44,146 nt of DNA from Saccoglossus kowalevskii (taxonomy: Eukaryota > Hemichordata > Enteropneusta > Harrimaniidae): the NCBI RefSeq assembly GCF_000003605.2, contig NW_003121911.1, positions 21,154-65,299 on the forward strand, given 5' to 3'. Made by a program: the position numbers and the translations under genes. This document shows positions 11,889-24,200 of this stretch, piece by piece. Every line of letters starts with the position of its first letter. The first letter of the stretch is position 1. The notes under the pieces are model-generated. The model saw only the letters and a program-made list of their open reading frames with translations, was not told where the DNA came from and did no database searches.

Positions 11889-12035
11889 TTTAATCGCAAG
11901 AACTCAATCAGTAAAATCTAAAACGTGTGGCCAAAACTTCGAGGGTGGCAAATAGAGGGAGAAACTTCTGTGGCTGAAACTTGCCCCTATTGTCCTCTCC
12001 CCCTCTTATTCTTTGGTTTCTTCCTATTTACTGTT

Positions 12036-12207
12036 TCACCAACCACCTCCCTTCTTTCCCCCCTTCTTTTTTGGTTTCTTCCTAGCTGCAGCTGCTGATT
12101 TCTGTTGTCTTGGTCCAGGTTGGCTGCTTGCGGTAGATGACGCCGAAGAAGGTGGTACAGTACCTGCTCTTGGTGAACTCGGCGTACTTGATGGTTTGCT
12201 GGCATCC
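12036..12207 (-). CDS. SRP72: SRP72 coding exon 15 with stop
   Basis: Residues 612-668: LDASKPSSTPSSPRAGT start, Ser/Pro-rich middle, RKKPKKKGGKKGGGW end, TGA. Acceptor TCTTTCTCAG. The longer open frames over this segment are shadows. Confidence 0.93.
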
Positions 12208-15200
12208 CTGAGAAAGAGAGAAAATAATTATTCCACAATTATTTTTCAAACTGATTTAAATCAAATACTATTATTACAATTTTATATAAGAATGTCTACC
12301 CAGAAATTCCAGTGGAAGGTGAATTTCATTTTGATATGCATGGATTTTTTTTAAAGTAATGGCAAAGGACAACACAGATCTACCTTTTGTGTTACACAAA
12401 TGAACAGCGTCAACAAATGTAAACAAACAGTGACAATTCCTAACTGCAAAAATTAAATGGCTCACAGGAATGAGATGAATTTGCTTTTATATTTATTTGA
12501 CATTTCCATTTATGGTTAGCATCCCCATGTGTGGTCACTAAAACACCATGGCGACTTGTACAATAAACTATACTTATAACACTCTTGCCCATGTGGTCTA
12601 TATTGAGACATGCCCACATTTGAGCTGTTCAGTGAATTGCTAGGCATTTTTCATTCATGGAATTTATATTTTTTGTGTGTTTAAATCCATGATCTGGGCA
12701 AGGTCAAATGTTCCAAAAAAATCTATATTTACAATGTCAAAAAAAAGGCAAAGGTGACTGCATAAAATGGCCCAATCTTCTTTGATTGTTAACATATTTA
12801 TGACTGGTGTAAGAAGAATTTTCACCGAGCTCGCACGTCGGGATTAGCATGAAATTTTATTTCTGGAATCTTAGGGTATCAGTAACTTTTGGAGCAGTGA
12901 ACATTTTATTGGGATGCTAGGGAGCCATAGCGACTTTTGGAGCAATGAGCATTTAATTGGGATCCCCTAAGACAGCATGTCACAGTGACTTTGGCAAAAT
13001 TTTGTCTCATGGATGCCCTAAAATCATGAATATTTAAACTATTTAAAGTATTTTAATAAAAATACTTACAGGTCATTGTAAGCAGAGGATGACGCAGCAC
13101 CCTGAGTTCCTTTACCAACATTCATTCCTTTTTTATCTTTCTTCCTTCCTTTGTAATATGATCTCTCTCGTTTAGGCAGCCATCTTTCTGGATCGGGATC
13201 AACATTAGTGTCGTAGCTTTTTGGTAACTTTCCTATAAATATATACATGTGTTCATATTTTGCATTTTTGTTCTGCATTACTGTTCCAGTCACTTAGCTA
13301 TCATTACAATACATCACTTTTGTGATAATGTGATAATCGATTTTGCACACAGAAAATTTGTTTTTGTGTAGTAAAAAAATCAGTCGTTGTCCTGAATTAT
13401 TAGAAAATTATAATGAATACTACCAGTATTTATTTTTTTGAATAAAAAAATTGTGATAAATGTTCTCGGGTATTTAACAAGTCAAATGTCAACGGACGAC
13501 CTTAACAACTTGTTAGTACGGTACTTACCTCGTCTTTTCTTTTTCTTCTTTTTCTGAATTAAATCTTGTTGGGGTTGTGCAGCTTTCTTCTCGATACTTT
13601 CTGGCTTGCTAGCCTTTTTCAGGTACTTGGGCCCAAATAAGAAAGCTGAATTTTCCAAGGCATCTACATTTATATCTTCCGCTGACTCAGCAATAGACGG
13701 CAACTCTTCACTCAATCTTAATAAAATGTTAAGGACTCTAATATAACCTGACAGAATAACTCGTGCTCAAGATACAAATCTCTGTTGAACAAGTTCACCG
13801 TGATTGTGGGACAGACCTACAGTTTCTAATGAATTAGTTATTTTTTCCAAAATCGAATCATAGGTTTTATTTAGTGCAATTTTTAAAATTAGTGAATCCA
13901 TTGCCCAAAAAATATATATTCATATGCAAATTAGCCTTCATGCATTAGCATACAGCTAGGAAGCACACTACGTTTTTAGAAACCGAGATCCTTCTTGCAC
14001 CAAACCCTATAGGCCTTCGCACTTGTTTATGTTTTGCATGTGTGTATGCTTGTCAAGAAGACGCACTTGAAGATAAACGACATTGTTTGCTGCTATTGTT
14101 ATTAAACATACATGTACGTGTCCCTGTTGATAAAATAATTTTTAGGCAACACTGTCACAGCCGATCACGTGTGCGATATTTGATATCAGATGTTCGCATA
14201 CTGGTTGGTAGAAATGTAAACATATGTTGTCACAGTGAGATGGCCTATACACATTAACAAATGATTTCAAAAAGATACTGTTGTGCTTTCACTGGGTTGA
14301 ACTGTGCATACGCTGAGATTAACTGAGCCAGTGTATGCATATCATTGGGATTGGCACTGCAATAAATGAGAAATAATATGTCAGTCAGATCAGATTTCTG
14401 TTATATTGGGTTGCACAAATAAGCTATATAGGTGTCAGTGTCAACAGTTCCAACCATTTTATTAAGTCTTGTTCAACCAATCACACCACTGCATGACATA
14501 TACATGTTTCATTTGATTCCACATAAAATTCACAAGGCCACAAAAATATGCACAAGAACAAGTTGCAAATGTAATTCGACAGAATCTGACTAATGTTGTA
14601 TTAGTGACCACTGCTTCATGTTATAATTAATAGTTAAACACTGGCACAGAAAACAAAGGTTACTAATATGCTCATTATAATTGACCCTTAAGCCATACAA
14701 TTAAATCACACAAAAATGTAAAACTGCTAAAATTGGGATAATATAAACCCGATTCAGAGAGGGGCTTATAACCTTTAATAAAAGTAAACTTGTGACAGAA
14801 CACGGTAGCACAGAAAACTACAGCACCAACAAATACACAAGTTTTAGCCCTGTGGCTATCTGTATCACTATGTCTAATGCATTCCATGACAAGTGGTAAA
14901 TTTATTTTACATTTTGTTACATTCTCAATGTGTGAAAATATTTATTATTGTTATCTGCCAGACTGCCATGTACTATTAAAGCAAAGTGTTGAATAAGTTA
15001 TGGTAGAATTTGTGACCAAATGCCCAAAATTCACTTTATGAGCCCAGAATTCACTTTATGAGCCCAGAATTCACTTTATGAGCCCAGAATTCACTTGACA
15101 AGCCCAGAATTCACTTGACGAGCCCAGAATTCACTTGACAAGCCCAGAATTCACTTGACAAGCCCAGAATTCACTTGACAAGCCCAGAATTCACTTGACG

Positions 15201-18200
15201 AGCCCAGAATTCACTTGACAAGCCCAGAATTCACTTGACGAGCCCAGAAATCACTTGACAAGCCCAGAATTCACTTGATGAGCCCAGAATTCAATTGACA
15301 AGCCTAAAATTCACTTGACACACCTTGAAATTATTCAACTACTTTCTCTAGCTAGAAACCTGCGATAAAACTTACCGTCTAAGGTCCTCTAGCATCTGCA
15401 CAGCTTGCTCTGATCTGCCATGTCGTAACTTAAAATTAGCATTTTCTTTCAATAATGATTGCAAGCAACCTTTAGGCCCCTAGTGAATAAATGCAATGAT
15501 GCATGAGAACTCAAGTAAAGACACAAACTGATGGAAGACTGTCTTTATATTTTTTATGCTCTTAATAATTTCTGAGAACTGATAAAAGCTCAACATCGTT
15601 GAAGTAGCATTTTGAGATGCCGTTAAATTTATTAGTGTTTGTTTGTGTAGCACAATTTCGAGAAATATATGACAATTATTTTGAATACAGTGATTCTGAA
15701 CTAGCACATGTATGTAAAGGATCTAAAAACTAACTCTGCGATGTGATTACACTGTGACAAGTGGTCTTCCAATCAAAATATGCCGTTTCGCAGAGTGACA
15801 CTGGGACCCTTCCGCAGAGTGTAATAATCGACATGAAACCCCCTTAAACACCTCACTAGCACACATTTTTTTGAATCCACACGAGTAAGAAAATGATTCC
15901 AAAATGTTTACAAATACAATTAATTATTCAATTAACTTTTGCAAAATATTTTTGCACTCTGGCAATTCAGCAGCACGTAAGTAGTATACTAACCCGATTT
16001 TTTCTGTAATAATGTACTGCATTATCTAGTATTTCTATGGCAGTATCTACATCTTCTAAACTCATATACAATGAAACCAGCGTGGATACCATACCAAGGT
16101 GGTGTTTCAACTCTTCAATGCTTCGAAGTACTTTACATGCTTGACCAACGTTACCTAGATAAAAAGGTCAGTGAAAGACACACATTTAAATATCTTCTCT
16201 ACGAGCAGTACATCTTCAATATATAGTAAGTATATGTCACATTTGAACACCTTCTCTTTCTTTGCATCACACAAAATAAGCTAAATATCAAGTTTGCTAT
16301 TTGCTGGCATTTCTGGCTATTATATATCACTAAATTATGACTACAGACAGGAGATGTTATCACATGAATACTACAACATTCAACTCTGGTGGTAATTTTT
16401 GCAAATACCAAACCAGCACATGTAAATACATACCTTGCATTAAATGTAATTGTGACAGAGTTAGTTGTACTCTAACAGATGGATTTGATTGCACTTCTAA
16501 ATATTCCTGAAAGGGAGATTAATCATATCATTGTAAAATAATTAGTACATTTGAATTGGTTTGAACTAGTATGAATTGGTTTGAACTAGTATGAATTGGT
16601 TTGAACCACCGGGGCAGTATGAACTAATTTGAACTAGTATGAACTGATTTGAACTAGTATGAGCTGGTTTGAACTAGTATCAACTGATTTGAACTAGTAT
16701 CAACTGATTTAAACTAGGATGAACTGATTTAAACTAGGATGAACTGATTTAAACTAGGATGAACTGATTTGAACTACCGGGGTAGTATGAACTGATTTGA
16801 ACTAGTATCAACTGATTTGAACTAGGATGAACTGATTTGAACTAGAATGAACTGATTTGAACTAGTATGAACTACGGTAGTATGAACTGGTACAAGTAGT
16901 GTGCATTGAATTGAGATAGTATGAACTGGTTTGAACTAGTATAAAAATGATTCATATAAATTTGTCTCTCACACACTCAAATACCGGTACAATCCTTTAC
17001 ATCACACCAGAAGTTCAAAATGTGCCATGATTTGCAGTGAACTCTGGTACTTCCAGACAACAGTTTTATTGTAAACATGTCTGACACTGCAGAGTTGAAA
17101 TACACAAGACCATTTCTAACAGTAGAAAATACTGAACTTATGATGAAAATCACAGTACACAAATATTTTTGCGCCAAATAGTCAGTGTATTCAAGAACTT
17201 TTGCAAACTGGATCAAAAATCAAAAAATGGTCCACGATACCATTTTGGTTCAAACCAAAAATATATTATTGTATAAAACGATTAAAATCAAAGTAATTTA
17301 ATGTGAACTGGCAGTCATCTCAAGTAGTATTTTAATTAGTTAATTACGAAACCAAGATGACCTCCCTTGTCCCCAAAACTATATATTTTCGGAAAGCTTA
17401 TTGTATGAATTTTAAAATTTTGTTAGTATTTTTTTGTTATGGACACTGTAGTTTGTAATATGCACAAAAATGTGCTTTTTTGGTCAAAAGTGATTTAAAA
17501 AAAATAGCTTCTAAACAATACTTCTGTTTCCTGTCAAAATTGGTTTACGGGTACATCTGTTTACCATGAAGAAAGCGCCGTCTTGAAAACTGTCTACCAG
17601 TTGTCAATTTTGCAGGGCAGCATCTCAAATTTAACTACTTCAAGTTTATGCATAAATTAACACCCTGGCTAGTTGTCTGTACAATTGTTGTAACACTGCT
17701 CAACCAAAAACAATGCCCTGACAGCGTTTTGAAGATAAACACATTGTCAATCATTTGTGAAAATTTCAAAACAAAAGGTCAAAGCGTCTAGGAGCTATTT
17801 TTTTTAAAAGTTCTGGGATGTGCACTAAAAAGAAGCTGAGATAATTGCTAATTTGCATAACAATTCACTCAGTAAGAAGTTTGCTAATGCTCATAATTAA
17901 AATGGCTGTAACAGTTTCAAATTTAAATGTACTATCATTTTGTAAAATGTTAAATATAGTGCATAATATGGAGATCCCGTCATTTCTTTTTTTCACCATG
18001 TTTCTTTTTTATTATTTATGTACAGCCTTGCTAAATCTTGCTAAGCATTCAAAAGAGAGAATGTTTGCACCTGTTATCTATATTTTAAAATCGTCTTTTA
18101 AGTATGTTCCACTATTCACAATGCTATAGCCAAGAATGTTTGGATAATAAAAAGCAAAAAAAAAAGAATTCACTCCCAAGTGCCCACGAACCTGCATCTC

Positions 18201-21200
18201 TACCTTAAACCAAAAAAAAAAGACCAAAATTACTTGATCTACTATTGGGGATGAGAAGAAATTTGATTAGTGGTCTTATTGCAGCTATCGTGTCACATTA
18301 CAGCCAGGACAAACTCACCTTTAGTGACTGGATAGCTTTATTGACATGCTTCTCTCGACATAACTGGGCAGCTTCTATTAGAAATGGTACATCACTGTTA
18401 GAATTACTTTTCAGATTCTTCACTGATTTCTTGAATGCATCCGCCTAAAAGAGTATTTGGTAAAACAGACAACATAATCAAATGACAATGTCACTTACTA
18501 TGATATATATTGGGTAACTATCAAGAAAACACAGGTGAATAGACATTTTGTAATTTTGTTATGTATCAAATTAGTTCAAATTCTACTATACTGTTATTTT
18601 CACTGTCAGAATGTGTCAGTGAAAACAATGTTCAACTCATCAAAAATCAGTGAAAATAAACTTTATAGCCAAAAAATCTTTTCAGTGAAAATTAATTCTA
18701 GCTAAAATAAAGTATTTTACACAGTACATGTAAGTTATGTCCTACTGTTATGTTAATAAAATTCATCCAAAATGTAAATATTTTCTTGGATTTTGTATGA
18801 TGCAACTTGACTTGTAAAATTCAAAATAATCACGTTGAATATTTAAAATAATGTTAATCAAAAAGATCAGAGTTGTCTGTTCTCTAGTGTTTTGGGTTTA
18901 AAACCTTGAAAATGGGATTTGTGAATTCTCACCTGATTAGTATACATGAGCAGTAAACATTTATTTAATGCTATAGTATTTCTTTGTTCTCTAGTTAACT
19001 TATGTTCAAGACCATCTGCTGTGGCAGCTTTCATTTTCTTTTTGGAATCAAACACATTTTGATCCTGTAAGAAAAAAATTAAATGCAATGAAATTCAGAT
19101 AATACAGTTTAGATGTACAACAGACTTGTTAAATTGAATAGTGTGCATTTTGGAAAGTGATGAGAAATCTGGGAAGTGAAGTGCATTCTGGGTAGCGATG
19201 GGAAATTTGGGAAGTGAAGTGCATTCTGGAAAATGAAGTGCATGCTGGGAAGTGATGTGAAATCTGGGAAGTGTAGTGCATTCTGAGAAGTGATGTGAAA
19301 TCTGGAAAGTGCAGTGCATTCTGGAAAGTGATGTGAAATCTGGAAAGTGAAGTGAATTCTGGGAAGTGATGAGAAATCTGGGAAGTGAAGTGCATTTTAG
19401 GAAGTAATGTGAAATCTGGGAAGTGAAGTGCATTCTGGGAAGTGATGTGAAATCCGGAAAGTGAAGTGCATTCTGGGAAGTGATGTCAAATCTGGGAAGT
19501 GAAGTGCATTCCGGAAAGTGAGGTGAATTTTCGGGTGTGAAATGCATTCTGGGAAGTGATGTGAATTGTGGGGTGTGGAGGCCGAGCACATTCTGAAGTG
19601 ATGTGAAATCTGGGAAGTAAAGTGCATTCTGGGAAGTGATGTGAAATCTGAGAAGTAAAGTGCATTCTGGAAAGTGATAAGAAATCTGGGAAGTGAAGTG
19701 CATTCTGGGAAGTGATGTGGATTTTGGAAAGTGATGTGGATTCTGAAAAGTGATGTGGATTTTGGGAAGTGATGTGGATTCTGGAAAGTGATGGGAAATC
19801 TGGGAAGTGAAGTGCATGCTGGAAAGTGAAGTGCATTCTGGGAATTGATGAGAAATCCGGGAAGTAAAGTGCATTCTGGGAAGTGATGCGAAAGGGTTAC
19901 ATCCAAAACATCCCCAACACAATCTTTTAGCACATTTTGGTAATCGCTATTTTAATCCATTGTATTCTAAATACAAGAATGAAAAGGCTGAATTGGTTTA
20001 AAATATGTCATAAACTTTGGCATTTCTTTGGGAATCTAATACTTGTGAATAATCTCACACTAGTGATTTTAATGATACATGTATGATATGTACTGGTTTT
20101 AATTTTGTTGTTGAATAAAAGTATAGAACAAGTTTGAAAAAAAAAAAAAAAATTGGTTTAGTAGCACATGATCACAGTAGTGTAAACTGATCACTACTTG
20201 TTTTTGAGTTGTTACAAACATCCATTATTATTCAGTTATGATTAAAATAGCATGCAAAATCTTAGTTTGATGATTTGTTATGAAATGCAAGTAAAATTCA
20301 ACTTATTTTTGATTGCACGCAAACACTTGATGCGAAATGATATTCGTCTTGTTTGATTTATGTATGAGTTGATCTGAAACTGGTTCATTTGACTTGATAG
20401 ATCAACTAGCTGTTAACCAATCAGAATGCTGGGTGGTGCCAGCTGAACGTATCCGGGTATTTCTGAATGGCATCAGATTTTGAACACAAAACAGCCCAGA
20501 TATGTTTTGTGACTCATAAATTTTGTAACCAAAAGATCAACACCTGCTGAAATATCACCCATGGTCGGGGTTTTAAGATTGGTGGTGTATCGGACAAATC
20601 GTGGGATGCTAGATGTTTCTGGGAAATTACTGGTAATTGCATTCTGGGAAATGAATGCATTATGGAAACATGTCATAACAGTCAGTTTTTATAAAATTGT
20701 CAATATAAATAAAATGCTTACCTTATTGAGGGTGATGATATTATTACAAGCCACAGCCATCAATCCAATATCGGAAGGTCTAGAGAGAGAAAAAACAAAG
20801 GGTCAATTTTAGCAGGCATAAAGACATTTGTGATTAATTTGAAAGTACACGCTTGCTGTAACAGAATAGTCACAGAATTTCAACTAACTATTTCTGTGTA
20901 TACAAACAACATGTAAATATGCCCTGTTTTCATTCTTTGCAGTTGACAACTCTAACATGTATGTGTTCAGCACTCATTTTCCTGAACGATCAAATTTTGG
21001 CAGTCATGTTTCAAAATTATGCATTTCTACACGAACTTATAAATTAGGGTAGAATAGGGGCATGTACCAGTAATTGTCTCACCATTTTAATTGTACATGA
21101 CATATCATACAGAGCAGGGAGAGAAATTACGGTTAGGTTCAGGACCGTATAGTACTAGTGTAGCATCATCTGACAAGGTTAAAATAATAATAATTATTCA

Positions 21201-24200
21201 AAATGTCCACGCATATCAAACTACACACTTCTATTGCACACTAACATAATACATGTACCGTAAAATCTGTATTAGAAGCCGCACCCATTTTTTTTGTGAA
21301 TAATTGAGAACTAAAAATTCATAATTTTTCTCATATGTATAGATGCTCTAATATTAGCCGCATCCCCTCTGTTGCATTGTACCATTTTAATAGAATTCGG
21401 GGCTTCTAATACAGATTTTACAATACTGTAAACTAATTAATTTTCATTTGAACTTATTTTCGCTATTTTTTCCTACCGTAAAAGGATGATTCAGTGAAAA
21501 TAAAATCCAGCAAATATACCTTTTTTCCTATATTCTACATTCAACTCGTCAAAAATCGATGAAAATAAATTCTATGCAAAATGTCTTTTCAGCGTATTTT
21601 ACAGTATACAGTATCACAAGAAATCTTACTTTGATTTGACTACTTGGTTATATAACTTGAGTGCTTTATCATTCTTGCCAAGTAATTGTAGAGTATAGGC
21701 ATGCTGTACATGGATACCACTGAGTTCCTCCTCTATCTCCTCTTCTGTTATGTCAGTGTCATCTTCCAGCATCTGTCGGCATAGTGACTCAGCTTCACGC
21801 AACTTCTTCTCTGCTGCTTTGATATTACCTTGACCAAGAAGGAAACAGGCTTTATTGTAACATAACTCGAAGGTATCTTCTGTCAGTCCATAATCATCCT
21901 GAAATACAAAGAATGGAAGATAAAAACGTAAGGCAGTAAATAGACTTAAACACAAGTAAACAAAATAAGCCCTAAAATAATCGTTTTGTATAGGCAGTAA
22001 ATTTTCTTGGCATATAAAAGAAATCACTCAAAAGCCACAACAAAGTAATGTAACTGGTATAGAAATCAACTTTATTGATTGTATATGAAGGGGCGATTCC
22101 TGGATTAAAAAGATGATTCTGCCAGAGAAAGGCAATTCTGGCAGTATTATAAGTAATTTTGTAAGTTGTACCACACAAGTGTGATGCTAACCTTTGATAG
22201 TTAACATTTTTTGGTCATCATCTCTCTACCATATTTACTAAGAAAGTACACTTTTGTCTGTTTTAAATAGTCCGTATTTAATAGTATGCAGATCGCCTTA
22301 CACCAAATGGGACATTTTTTGAACAGCAATAACCTGGATTCAAACCAGCAATTTCCAGATCACCAAACTGTGTGGATGCATTGTCACTCAGTAATTTGTA
22401 TACCTTGTCATACTACTATGAGTACAATAATGGGAGTTACACTTTGGGGAAGAGGTCTGGTAAAAGTCTGAAGCATAAATACTAGTAAAATGGTGCCTCT
22501 CGTTAAATCATCATTATTGCTCTTTTAACCTTTTTACCACCAGTTTCCTCTTTTCATCACAAATTCACAAAATAATCCTGTTTATAGTCTGCACTTTCCC
22601 CAGAAGATTGGGAAAAAATAGCCAAATTTGTGGAGTAAAAAAATTTATCTAAATTTCGTCTGTTGGCTCCAAAATTAAGAAAAGAGTGCAGAAAAAAATT
22701 TGGGCGAGAAAGTCTGGTGGTGAAAGGGTTGCCGGGTAATTAACAAGAAATAGATTAAATTCAATTTACCACATTTTTATCTCCCCATATTTGTAAAGCA
22801 GCTGTTACAGCTGACAGATTTGTATGTCTTTCTTCTTCATAGTCATCCGAGGTATTCTTTATAACATCTCTATAAACATCCAAGCAATCTTCATACTCTT
22901 CTAGTCTATAAAGCTACAAAAAACAACAAAATCAACTTATGTACTGTAAAATGACTAATTTTCACTGGGTTTAAATATTGCTGATTTACCATTTCAAGCA
23001 TATCAAGTGGATTTAAAATTCATGGTTTTATCATTGAGATAATGTGTTCAATGCTAAATTTTACATATTCACTGGGTTTTAATTTAGTGCATTTTCCAGT
23101 CAGCGAAATAAGCAAAATTAAAACCCAGTGAATAATTAACCCCTTTACAGTACCACAAATTTACTTTAAACATTTGAATTTGTCCACCAAAATATCAGAC
23201 ATTTTTCTATGAATTTTTGATCAAATGGACATACTTACCACTTGACCTTCCAGTTCTTTAAGTTTAATATCTGGGTTAATAGTGTCTCGTATAGTGGATA
23301 AAGCATCTCTTACTGCGTTTAATCTGTATTGACAATACGCCTTTTCAAAAGTCAGCTCACTGAAAAAATGGAGACGATGTAAATAGTCGGGAACCATGCA
23401 GTTGAGAAAAGCAATACAATAAACTAGCCTGACACGTAGGCGTGAAGTAGGCCCTCGCCAGCCGAACGGCATCAGACTTCACCAATGCCTGACAGAATCG
23501 TGCATGTATCGTTGGCAAGATCAATACTGCAAATTTGCAAAGTTCACACCTCCTTGCAATTAGTTCAATGAATATTTATTTTGGTTGTCATGCTAACACT
23601 GTCAATCAAAAGCCGTGTTTGCATTGTCATTGACTGTTTTCAACAAGATGATAAAAATTGGGCGGAAATTTGCCAGCATCGTATCACACGTTATGTCAAC
23701 CAAACAAATAAACTCTCCGTGAATGTTTACTCTTTGATGGCTGTCACTATCTTACGTTCCTGCAATTTGATTGGTACTGACAACAAATTGTTGGGGAAGT
23801 GAAAAACTACATCATTCTGTCAGGCGTGTATTGGGTTTGGAGCACCGGGGAGGGCGCAACTCGCTACAATAGACTTGCCTAAGGTATAACAAGGGAGTGC
23901 TCAATAAAGTCAACTTACCTAGAAGGTACTCAATAAAGTCAACTTACCTGGAATGCCTGCAAAAAGTCAACTTACCTAGGGAGTTCTCAATAAAATAAAC
24001 TTACCTAGACAGGTTAGAATTATCTTGCAATACTTTCAATGCTTGTCTAAAATCAGACTGCTGAATCAGACAGATAACTTTACAATGAAATGCTTTCTTA
24101 TCACCAGGTGCTGCTTTCAAAACTGTAGAGAAATTGAAAACACAAAATAATAAGTACAAGGCTTGCAAAAAGCAAAATCCAACTGAGTTTTTATGGCATT

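Larger units (their letters stand above)
8581..12035. other. Intergenic region between convergent RAB28 and SRP72 3' ends
   Basis: No gene recognised. Candidate RAB28 poly(A) signals are AATAAA at 9803-9808 and 10957-10962 on the plus strand. A possible isolated exon at about 9451-9589 is discussed under rejected items. A degenerate tandem repeat occupies about 11310-11760. Confidence 0.4.

Noticed and set aside
12013-12354. 113-codon plus-strand frame over the SRP72 last exon
   Set aside because: Antisense of the Lys/Ser/Pro-rich SRP72 C-terminus; SRP72 exon 15 is on the minus strand with a matching KKGGGW end.
15023-15322. CRISPR-like regular repeats
   Set aside because: The units are contiguous 20-mers without unique spacers, in an intron of a eukaryotic gene.
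19095-19933. Long minus-strand open frames of up to 275 codons rich in HFP/CTSLPR repeats
   Set aside because: They are translations of the ~38-bp minisatellite in SRP72 intron 6. All three frames stay open because the unit lacks stops, so they are not genes.
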